DNA of 64,000 bases, taken from contig NZ_JAGGOI010000004.1 of assembly GCF_018614585.1 (NCBI RefSeq), positions 1 through 64,000 on the forward strand, read 5' to 3'. The DNA comes from Streptomyces sp. ISL-1. Lineage in GTDB: Bacteria; Actinomycetota; Actinomycetes; Streptomycetales; Streptomycetaceae. A program made the position numbers and the translations under genes. Shown here in pieces: positions 27,771-35,759 of the stretch; the first letter of the stretch is position 1; each line of letters begins with the position of its first letter. Under the pieces are notes generated by a model. It was given only the letters and a program-made list of their open reading frames with translations, was not told the DNA's origin and searched no databases.

Positions 27771-28142
27771 TCAGCGGCGGCCATGCCCGCCCGGGCCGCC
27801 GTCGAGCCCATGGGTGTCGATCTCTCTGTTGTTCTGCTCGATGTCCTCGATGTTGGCGTCACGGGTGTTCTTCATCAGCCGGACCTGGCTGACCGTGGCG
27901 TCGGTGATCCCCACCAGCGCGTCACGGATGGACATCATGGTGTCCTTGGTGGTCTGCCGCTCCTTCTGCTCCTGCGGCTTGGCCTTCTCGGCGAACTCGC
28001 CCTCCGTACCGGGCCATCTGACCGTCGGAGCCAGCTCGTCGAGGAACTCCTCGGTCATGCTTCTGGCCAGGGTGCCGATCTCTTCCAGCTGTCCCGCCAG
28101 AGCCTCGATGCGCTGCGGGTCGACGTAGTACCGCTGCCCCAT
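27771..28142 (-). CDS. Small helical type VII secretion target (WxG/EspC-like), 123 aa
   Basis: The product is almost entirely helical with a central RWPGTEG turn, a WxG-like motif between two helices. The short Gly/His/Arg-rich tail ends GHGRR. These features fit the WXG100/EspC-like ESX substrate group. It starts 2 nt after the YbaB-like stop, so the two are co-translated, and it directly precedes the giant gene. I infer that it is the dedicated co-secreted partner or targeting factor for the giant cargo, much as small WXG/LXG-associated proteins accompany toxins elsewhere. Direct sequence identity to a named family cannot be shown here. Confidence 0.65.
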   Translation of the reverse strand: MGQRYYVDPQRIEALAGQLEEIGTLARSMTEEFLDELAPTVRWPGTEGEFAEKAKPQEQKERQTTKDTMMSIRDALVGITDATVSQVRLMKNTRDANIEDIEQNNREIDTHGLDGGPGGHGRR

Positions 28143-28144
28143 CG

Positions 28145-28600
28145 TCAGTCCTCCCCGTCCTCGCCGAGCGCGTCCCGCCAGGCGGGGGCGGCCTGGCCGC
28201 CGCGCTCCTTGTCCTCGTGGTCGTCGCGCAGGACCTCGGGGCCGAAGATCCGCTCCCAGTCCAGCTCGAAGCCCTTCAGCTCCGGCACATTGCTGCTGGG
28301 CTCGGCGAAGGGCGCCATCGCCTTCATCACATGCCGGTTCATCTTCACGCGTGCCGCGTTCGCCGCCTCCAGGACGCTGGCGGCCAGCTCCTGGGGGGAC
28401 ATGTCGCGGTACTTGTTCTCCAGGAACTCGATCCCGGTCAGCTCACCCTGCGGGCCCACGCTGGCGCGGACCGCGCGGTCGGAGGAGAGCACCGCGAACG
28501 ACGCCTGACGCAGCTCGCGCTCGGTGCGCGCGACCGCCTCCTGGGCCGCCTGGAGTTCGGCCATCGCCTTCTCCAGACGCTTCTCCAGCGGTTCCGTCAC
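28145..28600 (-). CDS. YbaB/EbfC-like protein in the T7SS operon
   Basis: A 151-aa protein. Residues 1-35 are a coiled-coil helix (EKRLEKAMAELQAAQ). A YbaB-type beta-sheet follows (RASVGPQGELTGIEF), then helices around residues 65-90, and the acidic C-terminal tail is about 50 aa. YbaB/EbfC proteins are small dimeric nucleoid-associated proteins. YbaB-like proteins such as EspL also occur inside mycobacterial ESX loci, where they stabilise secreted substrates, so a chaperone-like role is as likely as DNA binding. It is separated from the 123-aa WxG gene by 2 nt and from the 1058-aa gene by 142 nt. Confidence 0.75.
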   Translation of the reverse strand: MTEPLEKRLEKAMAELQAAQEAVARTERELRQASFAVLSSDRAVRASVGPQGELTGIEFLENKYRDMSPQELAASVLEAANAARVKMNRHVMKAMAPFAEPSSNVPELKGFELDWERIFGPEVLRDDHEDKERGGQAAPAWRDALGEDGED

Positions 28601-28742
28601 GCCCGCTCCGCCCTTCTCCGTCGGTCTCTCCGTAGGTCCGTCAACTTCCCCGCTGATCTTGCCTGGTGAGGGCTCGGTTGGGGAAGCCGGGGCCGGGTGG
28701 GATTGGTCTCTCCCCGGTGGTCACGCCGGACCAGCACCCTGG

Positions 28743-31700
28743 TCACCGCCCGATGACGGCCGGGGTGCCGCCCTCCTCGGTGCCCCACACGTCCTCGTCC
28801 TCCTCCAGATAGTCGGCGGAACTGGTGGACCTGCGGCCCGGCTGCGCCTCCTCCTCGGGGGAGTCGCCGCCACCGGTGGTCGTCACCCGGGCGGCCGGGG
28901 TCAGGAAGGTGTCACTGTCCTCCTGACGGTTCCACGGACTGCGCCGACGGCGGTTGCGGCGCTCACTCTCCTCCGCCGCGTCGACCAGGACGGCACGCAC
29001 CCGCTCGCCGTTGCCCTTGTCGCCGCCCGCGCCCATGCCGCCCATGCCGCCGCCCATCGGCATGCCGGGGCTGCCGGGCGTTCCGGGGGCGCCAGGGGTG
29101 CCGGCCGCGGCGGCCGCGGTGGCGGCCGGACTGAGCGGGGTGGCCGTGCTGTCCGAGAGGGGTGCGACTCCCGCCGCGCTGAAACCGTCCGAGGACGACG
29201 GGGAGTCCGCCCCGGAGAGGCCGCCGCCGGAGCCCCCGGTACTCACGCCGCCGCTGAGGCCCAGTTCGGAAAGGGGCACGTCGCGGGAGGTGGTGCCGTC
29301 GCCGCCGCCGATCCCGTTGAGGTCCCCGAGGCCGTCGAGGATGCTCGAACTGTCGTTGCGGCCCGACGAGTTGAGGTCGTGCAGGTCGACCGTCTCGGTG
29401 TTGCCCTGCGCGTCGGTGATGGTGGCGATACCGGTGTCCGGGTCGATGACCTGGGTGCTGCCGTCCGGGAAGGTGGTAGTCAACTGGCCGTTGTCCAGGA
29501 TGGTGCTGGAGCCGTCCGAGTTGGTCACCTTCGCCCCGTGGGTGAGGTCGGTGGTCGTGGTCGTGCCGTCCGCGTCGGTGGTGGTGAGCAACCCGCTGTC
29601 CGGGTCGAACGTGGATTTGCTGCCGTCCGCGAACGTGGTGGTGAAGTCGCCGCTGTCGTCGAGCTCGGTGCTCCCGCCGGTTGGGGTCTCCAGGCCGGAA
29701 CGGTCGCTGTTGAGGTCGCCCAGGTCGCCGATCGTCTCGGTGGTGATGTCGGAGTTGATGTCGCCCAGATCACCCAGATCGTTCAGGTCACCGAGCCTGT
29801 TCTGGCCGTTGAGATTGCCCAGGTCGCCGAGGTTCTCGGTGGTGGTGGTGCCGTCCGGATCGGTGGTGATCGCCTGGCCGGTCGAGGGGTCGACAGTCTG
29901 GGTGGTGCCGTCCGGGAAGGTGGTGGTCAGCTTGCCGTCGTCACCGAGGGACGTCACCGAGCCGTCCGAGTTCGTCACCTTGAGGCCGTCGCCCAGGTCC
30001 TGCGTGGTGACGGTGCCGTCCGGGGAGGTCGTGGTGAGCAGCCCGCTGTCCGGATCGAAGGAGGTGCTGCTGCCGTCCGGGAAGTCGGTGGTGAGCTTGC
30101 CGCCGTCGGCCTGGGTGGTCCCGCCGGTCGGAGTCTTGAGCGGGGCGCCGCCCCCGGCGTTCAACCCGCCGAGGTTGCCAAGGGGCGTGGTGATCGGCGT
30201 GTCGGTCTGGACCCCCTGGCCGTCACCGAGCCGGCTGTTCAGGTCGCCGATGTCGCCCGGGCTCTCGGTGACCGGGGTGTTCTGGTTCAGCAGGTCGTCG
30301 AGGCCATCGAGGTTCTGTGTGGTGACCGCGTTGGGATCGTTGAGGCCGCCGAGGCTCTCCTGCATGGCCTTGGCCTGCACCTCGGCCTCGCGCTTGGCCT
30401 CCTCCTGCTCGCGCTTCTGCTCCTCGCGCAGTTCGTCCTGGTACTTCTTGTCCTCCTCGCGCTGCCGGTTCTGCTCCTCGCGCAACTCGTCCTGATACTT
30501 CTTGTCCTCCTCCCGCTGCCGGTTCTGCTCCTCGCGGAGTTCCTCCTGGTACTTGCGGTCCTCCTCGCGCTGCCGCTCCTGCTCCGCGCGGAGTTCATCC
30601 TGGTACTTGCGGTTCTCCTCGTTCTGCCTGTTGATCTCCTCCTGCTCCTCCTTCAGCTTCTTCTCCTCGTACTCCTCCGAGGCCGTGCTGGTGGACTTCG
30701 GCTTGGGTACGTTCTCCGAGAAGTCCTTGCCGAGGTCGATGAAGTGGTTGTTCAGGTCCGACTGCACCTGGGCGGCGGGCTTGCCCAGGTACTCGTCGAC
30801 GCCCTGGCTCCAGATCTTGACGGCCTTGTCGCCGACCTTCGCCCAGTTGGCGATGTCGGTCAGGTCGCCGTACTCCGGGTGCACCTGCGAGAAGCCGCCC
30901 TGCGGGCTGTGCCTGACGGTCGTGGTGTAGCGGTTGGTGGTCGACGTGATGTCCGTCTTGGCGACGTTGTTCGAGTCCACCCACTGGGCGAGGTCGTCCA
31001 GAACGTAGCGCAGCACCTGGTGCGGGTCGTAGTACGAGGACTTCGCCCAGGTCAGCCACGCGTCGAGCAGCTTCGTGGCGGAGTCCTCCAGGTACTTGCG
31101 GCCCAGCGAGAGGGCGCGTGAGTACACCGTGTTGCCGGTGCCCGTCTCGTCGCCGGTGCCGACCGAGGAGTCGAAGGTCTCGACGTAATTGTCGTAGTTC
31201 TCGCGGATCTTCTTGATCAGGCTGCGGAAGACCTCCGCCGCTTCGCCCTTCCAGCTCGCGTCGTCCCGGCCGAAACGGTCCTCCCAGTCCTTCAGCACCG
31301 TCGCGTGGTCCCTGAAGAACTTGGCGGCGAAGTCGAAGGAGTCCCCGGTGGTGTTGAAGGAGTTCAGGTCCACCGAGTCGCCCCCGGCCACGCCCAGGTT
31401 GCTGAACCGGGCGTCGTGGCTGCTGCCTCGCAGCAGGGCGAGGAGCGCCGCCCGCGGCCCGTTCATGTACCGTGCGAGCGGGATGGTGCTCATCTTGTCC
31501 TTGTTGTAGTCCGTGAACTCGTTGCCCTCACGGACCTGGGCGTCGTGGACGTTGTCGGAACCCGGGCCGGCGAAGATGATCTCCTCGCCGGCCTTCACGC
31601 GGCCCTCGAAGACGATCCGGGCCTGCATGATCGACCGCTTCTTGCCGCTGTCGAAGAACCAGATGTCGTAGTCCTCGCCCTTGTTCGTCAGGAAGCCGGA

Positions 31701-31919
31701 GTCCTTGACGAGCACGCTGAGGCTGCGCTCCTTGATGTCCATCCGGAAGAGCTTGCCGCCGTGATCGGATCGGAGCGTGTCGAAGACGGTGTTCCTGTCC
31801 GGCACCGGATAGCCGGTGATGTGGGTGACCAGGGTGGCCCAGGTGTCGCTCGACGGGTCGCCGGCGTTGTCGAACTTGTCGAGATTGGCGACGGAGTTGG
31901 GATCGTACCGATCGGCCAC
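28743..31919 (-). CDS. Large ESX-associated SWKG/coiled-coil substrate-like protein, 1058 aa
   Basis: Residues 1-200 are an alpha/beta region of unknown function. Residues 200-430 form a helical module with SWKGEAAEVF (a WxG turn) near residue 225. Residues about 430-520 form a long charged coiled coil built from 18-aa units (KYQDELREEQ core). Residues about 560-900 contain repeated beta-like units of the form TTFPDGS..DPDSG alternating with GDLGDLN stretches. The C-terminal 150 residues are Gly/Pro-rich then acidic. This layout recurs in streptomycete proteins annotated as AAWKG-motif proteins. No catalytic motif and no signal peptide were found, so secretion would depend on the ESX apparatus. 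I infer a structural or adaptor substrate rather than an enzyme. Confidence 0.7.
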   Translation of the reverse strand: MADRYDPNSVANLDKFDNAGDPSSDTWATLVTHITGYPVPDRNTVFDTLRSDHGGKLFRMDIKERSLSVLVKDSGFLTNKGEDYDIWFFDSGKKRSIMQARIVFEGRVKAGEEIIFAGPGSDNVHDAQVREGNEFTDYNKDKMSTIPLARYMNGPRAALLALLRGSSHDARFSNLGVAGGDSVDLNSFNTTGDSFDFAAKFFRDHATVLKDWEDRFGRDDASWKGEAAEVFRSLIKKIRENYDNYVETFDSSVGTGDETGTGNTVYSRALSLGRKYLEDSATKLLDAWLTWAKSSYYDPHQVLRYVLDDLAQWVDSNNVAKTDITSTTNRYTTTVRHSPQGGFSQVHPEYGDLTDIANWAKVGDKAVKIWSQGVDEYLGKPAAQVQSDLNNHFIDLGKDFSENVPKPKSTSTASEEYEEKKLKEEQEEINRQNEENRKYQDELRAEQERQREEDRKYQEELREEQNRQREEDKKYQDELREEQNRQREEDKKYQDELREEQKREQEEAKREAEVQAKAMQESLGGLNDPNAVTTQNLDGLDDLLNQNTPVTESPGDIGDLNSRLGDGQGVQTDTPITTPLGNLGGLNAGGGAPLKTPTGGTTQADGGKLTTDFPDGSSTSFDPDSGLLTTTSPDGTVTTQDLGDGLKVTNSDGSVTSLGDDGKLTTTFPDGTTQTVDPSTGQAITTDPDGTTTTENLGDLGNLNGQNRLGDLNDLGDLGDINSDITTETIGDLGDLNSDRSGLETPTGGSTELDDSGDFTTTFADGSKSTFDPDSGLLTTTDADGTTTTTDLTHGAKVTNSDGSSTILDNGQLTTTFPDGSTQVIDPDTGIATITDAQGNTETVDLHDLNSSGRNDSSSILDGLGDLNGIGGGDGTTSRDVPLSELGLSGGVSTGGSGGGLSGADSPSSSDGFSAAGVAPLSDSTATPLSPAATAAAAAGTPGAPGTPGSPGMPMGGGMGGMGAGGDKGNGERVRAVLVDAAEESERRNRRRRSPWNRQEDSDTFLTPAARVTTTGGGDSPEEEAQPGRRSTSSADYLEEDEDVWGTEEGGTPAVIGR
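30416..30631 (-). repeat. 54-bp tandem repeat encoding the coiled coil
   Basis: Four near-identical 54-bp units begin at a 54-nt period (marker positions 30434, 30488, 30542, 30596). Each encodes an 18-residue heptad-like block rich in Glu, Arg, Lys and Gln. Confidence 0.9.
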
Positions 31920-32002
31920 CGGGCGCCCTTTCTGGTCGGTTGTCGTCCGTGCCGGCGCACCGCGTCTTCGTACGGATGGGCAGGCGTGTGTCTCTCACAG
32001 GG

Positions 32003-32036
32003 GCGCGCCGAGCGGCCGTGGCCTCTGCCGGCGCGC
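32003..32036 (-). promoter_or_regulatory. Stem-loop downstream of the 155-aa gene
   Basis: GCGCGCCG at 32003-32010 pairs with CGGCGCGC at 32029-32036, just past the stop of the 155-aa gene (32048). It is a possible attenuator or 3'-end stabiliser within the operon. Confidence 0.5.
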
Positions 32037-32047
32037 GAGGCTCTGAC

Positions 32048-32515
32048 TCAGTCGTCTTCCGGTTCGCCGGTGGTGCCGGCGGTGAGCGTGTCGACCTCTT
32101 CGAAGGTCTGCAGCAGCGTCTGCGCGTCGATCGCCCCGAGGTTCTTGTCCTTGGTCTTGTTCGCCTCCTCGATGGTGTCCGTGAGCGCCTCCTTCAGTTC
32201 CTTGAAGAGCTCCATCTGGTCACCGAGCAGCTTGTCGATGGACTCGGCCGCGGCGCGCACGCCCTCGATCAGCTTCGGTCCCGAGACCAGGGGCTCGGTG
32301 ACCATCTTGCCGATGCGCAGGAGCTGTTTGTCCTGGTCGAGGTTCTCCGCGGTGGTGTGCCCGTCGACGAGTTGGCCGAGCGGGCGGATGGTGGACCCGT
32401 CGCCGTCCTCGCGGTGCTTCTTCGCGGCGGTGTAGACCGGCTGTACCTCGTTGTCCCGGAAGTTCTCCATCTGCTTGAGGTCGAAATGCTTGACGTCGGC
32501 CTTCTCACCGGCCAT
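32048..32515 (-). CDS. Helical ESX-operon protein, 155 aa (putative T7SS target)
   Basis: The protein is almost all amphipathic helix, highly charged, with no signal peptide or membrane segment. It contains helices around LLGDQMELFKELKEAL and EANKTKDKNLGAID. A classical WxG is not visible. It lies between esxA and the 1058-aa substrate gene in the same orientation, and has its own GGAG ribosome-binding site just upstream of 32515. I infer an ESX-secreted or chaperone protein similar in role to EspC-type substrates. The family is not recognised beyond that. Confidence 0.6.
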   Translation of the reverse strand: MAGEKADVKHFDLKQMENFRDNEVQPVYTAAKKHREDGDGSTIRPLGQLVDGHTTAENLDQDKQLLRIGKMVTEPLVSGPKLIEGVRAAAESIDKLLGDQMELFKELKEALTDTIEEANKTKDKNLGAIDAQTLLQTFEEVDTLTAGTTGEPEDD

Positions 32516-32848
32516 GGGACGATCTCCTGCTGCTTGGTTGCCGGACGGGGATACGGGATGACCCGGTGGGCATGTGGCGTACGGACGAGGGACGGATCGG
32601 CGGGCCTGCGTGCGGGGTCGGCCTACCGGGTCTCTGTCGGGAAACTCTCGCCTGCTCGGCGGCGTCCGACACGTTGTTCCCGGAGTCCTGGAGCAGGGGC
32701 GCGGCCTGTTGCCTCAACTTGCCGCAACCGTCCGCATGGGGCTGCCATGCGGACGGTTCGGCGCCTTCGACCTCACGCACGCGACGCCGGGTCCCGCCCC
32801 TCGGGACGGACGAGGGGAAAGCCCCGGCCGGGCCCGGGGGCCCAGGCC
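32516..32848. other. Intergenic region between esxA and the 155-aa gene
   Basis: No supported gene. It contains a perfect 14-bp stem (32726-32739 with 32745-32758, 5-nt loop), which is listed separately. It also has a second GC-rich dyad near 32794-32810 just after esxA. A separate promoter for the downstream genes could lie here, but none stands out. Confidence 0.6.
32726..32758 (-). terminator. Perfect 14-bp hairpin after esxA
   Basis: AACCGTCCGCATGG pairs with CCATGCGGACGGTT over a 5-nt loop. It lies 91 nt after the esxA stop. It is strong enough to terminate or attenuate transcription between the abundant Esx pair and the downstream substrates. Confidence 0.65.
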
Positions 32849-33157
32849 CTAACGGGCCCGCACATTGCCCCAGTTGTCGGCGCTCTTGCGCTCGTCACGG
32901 GAGTGGTTGTCGTGGATGGACCGGATCAGCTCGCCGTTGTCGCCGAGCAGTCGCGCCATGTTCTTGGTGGCATTGTCCCACTCCGCCTGGACCTCACGGT
33001 ACTTCTCCTGGTCCGCACCCTCCCAGGAGGTGACGAGCGGCTTCAGCTCGTCCTCCAGGTTGTTGAGGGTCGTGATGATCCCCTGGGTCTGTTCCATCAA
33101 CTCCTCGATGGCCTGCTGAACCTTGGGGTATTGCACGTCGATGATGCCGTCGGCCAT
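32849..33157 (-). CDS. esxA: WXG100-family ESX protein (EsxA-like)
   Basis: A 102-aa two-helix hairpin protein with the central motif TSWEGAD near residue 45, the defining WXG turn. Helix-forming sequence flanks it (VQQAIEELMEQTQ before, YREVQAEWDNATKNMARLL after). Length is exactly that of the family. It is encoded 85 nt after esxB on the same strand, and such pairs form secreted heterodimers that EccC recognises. No C-terminal YxxxD/E is obvious here, so the export signal may be on the partner or elsewhere. Confidence 0.9.
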   Translation of the reverse strand: MADGIIDVQYPKVQQAIEELMEQTQGIITTLNNLEDELKPLVTSWEGADQEKYREVQAEWDNATKNMARLLGDNGELIRSIHDNHSRDERKSADNWGNVRAR

Positions 33158-33206
33158 GACGTCTCCTCTCGAAGGCCGGGCGCCGGGCCCGGGAAGCTCA
33201 CGAAGT

Positions 33207-33229
33207 CCGGCCCTGTCTAAGAGGGCCGG
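33207..33229 (-). promoter_or_regulatory. Stem-loop between esxB and esxA
   Basis: CCGGCCCT at 33207-33214 pairs perfectly with AGGGCCGG at 33222-33229 over a 7-nt loop. It lies in the 85-nt esxB-esxA gap and could set relative expression or mRNA processing. Confidence 0.5.
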
Positions 33230-33242
33230 TACCGCGGGTGGT

Positions 33243-33578
33243 TCAGCGCAGTGCTTCGAAGACGCCCTGGCTGGTCTTGCTGTTGAGGACCTCGGTCAGG
33301 TCCTGGTTCTCCTTCGCCAGGCGGTTGGCGGAGGTCACGTTCTCCTGGAGCGCGTCGATCATCGTGCTGATCTGGACGACGACCTTCTGTGCCTCGGTGT
33401 TCCAGCTACGGAAGAGCTTCAGCAGGGCCTGGCCCTCGTCGCCACCGACGCCCGAACGCGCGGCGATCTGGGCAACGTTGTCCTGGATCTTCTCGACCTG
33501 GTTCCGGGCCGACTCCAGAGAGGAGACGCCCCCCAAGCCCTTGGCATAATCCGCTTTCCTCGCGGCACTGTCCGCCAT
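33243..33578 (-). CDS. esxB: WXG100-like ESX protein (EsxB-like)
   Basis: A 111-aa helical hairpin protein. The position of the WXG turn is occupied by RSWNTEA, so Trp is kept but Gly is replaced. The start is taken at ATG 33578 (MADSAARKADYAKG), 12 codons inside the longest open frame, because it carries a GGGAG ribosome-binding site. Helices run from about residue 18 to 48 and 58 to 105. It is the first gene of the leftward esx operon and pairs with esxA 85 nt downstream. The family call is supported by length, helix pattern and context. Confidence 0.8.
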   Translation of the reverse strand: MADSAARKADYAKGLGGVSSLESARNQVEKIQDNVAQIAARSGVGGDEGQALLKLFRSWNTEAQKVVVQISTMIDALQENVTSANRLAKENQDLTEVLNSKTSQGVFEALR

Positions 33579-34088
33579 GTCACGCTCCCTTCGTTCAGGC
33601 GCGTCTCGTCGCACCGTTGCCCGCTGAGGCTAAAGAGAAAACAGGGTTCCGCGCAACGCGTGCAGGGAGAATGTGAGAAACGGCCGGTTCGGAAGAACTC
33701 GCCTGTATGGCAACGGAGTTGTGCGAACGTTGCAGCAGGATGAACAGGTACGCCCGAACGACGGGCACGCAGGACGTGACCGTCCGCAGGTCGACCCCCG
33801 AACGGGCGAAAAACGGGCACACGAAGAGACCGAACGGTCATCGGGAAGGACCGCACCCGGCAATGCGCGCGCACCCGCGGAGTTCCCCGGGTACCGCCGG
33901 GCCGAATTACTTGAGCTTCTCCTGAGGTTTCGCCTTTGTATGCGGCACCGCGACAACTCGACAACCCTCCGACTCGGCGACTTCGCGCCATCTGCGCCGA
34001 GTTCGGCCTGACGTTTCCCTCCGCGCGTCCTTTTCTTTTCTTTTCCCTCGGCGCCGTAGGTGTTCCTTGCCGCAATCGGTGCGTGGTG
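33579..34088. other. Intergenic region between esxB and eccB
   Basis: No supported gene. It includes the esx promoter candidate. It also has an 11-bp stem-loop (33969-33979 with 33995-34006, one bulged base) that could end eccB transcription, and an unusual pyrimidine tract CCTTTTCTTTTCTTTTCCC at about 34028-34046. The base composition is noticeably lower in GC than the surrounding genes. Confidence 0.55.
33627..33656 (-). promoter_or_regulatory. Candidate promoter of the esx operon
   Basis: On the minus strand TTGCGC (33651-33656) and TAGCCT (33627-33632) are separated by 18 nt, 48 nt upstream of the esxB start. This fits a weak sigma-70-type promoter. It is a tentative match only. Confidence 0.3.
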
Positions 34089-35714
34089 TCAGCTCTGTGA
34101 AGCGGCGCCCGCTGCGCCCACCTTGCCTGCCTCGTCCGCCTCATCCACCTCGTCCGCCTCGCCCGCCTTGTCCGCTTCTTCGGTCTTCCCGGGCTGCTCC
34201 GACCGATCGGCGGCGCCGCACTCGGGAGCCGTCACCTTGGGTTCGGTGGCGCCGGCCGCGGCGGTCGCGTCGAGGTCCGCGCCGGTGGGGAAGGCCGCCA
34301 GCAGCGGTGCCGGGACCGAGCCGATGTCCGCGGCCTCGTACCCGAGTGCTGCCAGCGATTCCTTGGCGGAGACGCGGTACTTCACGCCGTTCTCCGCCAC
34401 CAGATAGGTGGTTCCGGCGTGCGCGGCACCGCTCGCGTGCAGGGCCCGGACCAGAGCGCCGTGCCCCGGCCGTACCACCGTGGCGTCCGTCGGGACACAG
34501 GCCGGCTTCAGCGGCTGGGCCGTGCCCTCCGACACCGCGACCGGGGCGAGCTGGGTCAGCGGGACCAGCACCGACCTGATCCGCACGCCGCCGTTGTCGC
34601 CGTCCACCTGCGCGCAGAGCGCGGTGCCGCGCTCCGCGGACTGCGGGAGCGGCGGCGCGTCCGGCAGCTCCGCGGATCCGGCGGAGCCCGCATCCTTCGC
34701 CCGGTGCTCGCGCAGCGCGTCCGCGCCGACCGTGCGCACCTCGGGCGACTGCCCCTGGTAGGCGTCCTTCTGGGTGGCCGGGTCGCCCAGCACCAGGGCG
34801 GCGCCGAGCCGGGTCAGCGGCACCAGGCCGTCCTTGCGCAGCAGGTGGTAGGTACTGCCGCCGCCGGGCACGCTGACCTTGAAAAGCTGGCCGATCCGGC
34901 TGGCCTCACCACCGAGTTCGGGGCCCTCCTCGCCGCGCCCCGCCACCGCGGGCGGCTTCAGGGCGGGGCCGGGTGCCAGCGCGTCGAGGAAGGCCGCCGA
35001 GACCCGCATCGGCTGCTGGGAGCCGTAACCGAGGGCGTTGCGGGCGTCGGAGGCACGGTCCAGCGGCAGCCTACTGCCCCGCCACACGAGGTACTCGGTG
35101 TCGTCCGGGCCGCGTACCAGCACACCGCGGTCGCGGCCGATGCCGCGGGAGTCCAGGGGCATCCCGGCCGCCACGGTGGTGGCGCCCGGCTTGTCCACCC
35201 CGCTGGCCGTCACGACGCCGGAGGTGGTGGGCAGCGCCCCGTCAGGACCGGTGACGCACATGTGCCAGGCGCCGTCGTCGAGTTGGCCGGCCCCGGGCAC
35301 GACGTCCGGGGCGCCGGGGATACCGACCGGGGCGCCCACCGGGACGCCCTGCAGCGAGGGCGTACGGACGTCCGCGGTCGCCAGGTCGGAGCCGCCGATC
35401 AGCTTCGCCGAGGCGTAGTTGCGCACGGGGTGCAGTACGCCGTCGGTGCCGGTCCACAGATATCGGGCGCCGGTGTCACGGTTGACCACCAGGTGCTTGC
35501 CGTCGCGCCAGCCGTCGTTCCCGCCGGGGCGCAGCAGGCCGTAGACGGTGGCGCCCGCGCCGATCAGGACGGTGACCAGTACGCCGAAGACCACGCCCCG
35601 GGTGGTGCGCCCGAGCGGGCTCTCCGGGGCGTCCGGGTCGGCCATCAGCAGGCTCGAGCTGAGCCTGCCCATCATGAACGTGTGGGCGTGTACCTGGTCT
35701 CGTTTGGACTGCAC
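34089..35714 (-). CDS. eccB: Type VII secretion protein EccB
   Basis: A 541-aa core component of the ESX membrane complex. A cytosolic N-terminal tail (about 40 aa) precedes one membrane helix at residues about 41-63 (VVFGVLVTVLIGAGATVYGLL). The large extracytoplasmic domain starts with the family signature GARYLWTGTDGVLHPVRNYASA. Repeated R1-R4-type beta units are visible as recurring segments of the form TTYHLLRKDGLVPLT and KYRVSAKESLAALGY. The C-terminus ends in a low-complexity acidic Asp/Glu/Ala tail. It lies 45 nt after eccD in the same direction. Confidence 0.92.
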   Translation of the reverse strand: MQSKRDQVHAHTFMMGRLSSSLLMADPDAPESPLGRTTRGVVFGVLVTVLIGAGATVYGLLRPGGNDGWRDGKHLVVNRDTGARYLWTGTDGVLHPVRNYASAKLIGGSDLATADVRTPSLQGVPVGAPVGIPGAPDVVPGAGQLDDGAWHMCVTGPDGALPTTSGVVTASGVDKPGATTVAAGMPLDSRGIGRDRGVLVRGPDDTEYLVWRGSRLPLDRASDARNALGYGSQQPMRVSAAFLDALAPGPALKPPAVAGRGEEGPELGGEASRIGQLFKVSVPGGGSTYHLLRKDGLVPLTRLGAALVLGDPATQKDAYQGQSPEVRTVGADALREHRAKDAGSAGSAELPDAPPLPQSAERGTALCAQVDGDNGGVRIRSVLVPLTQLAPVAVSEGTAQPLKPACVPTDATVVRPGHGALVRALHASGAAHAGTTYLVAENGVKYRVSAKESLAALGYEAADIGSVPAPLLAAFPTGADLDATAAAGATEPKVTAPECGAADRSEQPGKTEEADKAGEADEVDEADEAGKVGAAGAASQS

Positions 35715-35759
35715 GGCCTCTCCTCAACTCCTTCTCCATGCCGCGGCATAGGGGTGTGC

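Noticed and set aside
34027..34047. T-rich tract as a rho-independent terminator for eccB
   Set aside because: On the eccB strand the tract reads as purines (A/G), so it cannot be the U run of a terminator; kept only as a composition oddity.
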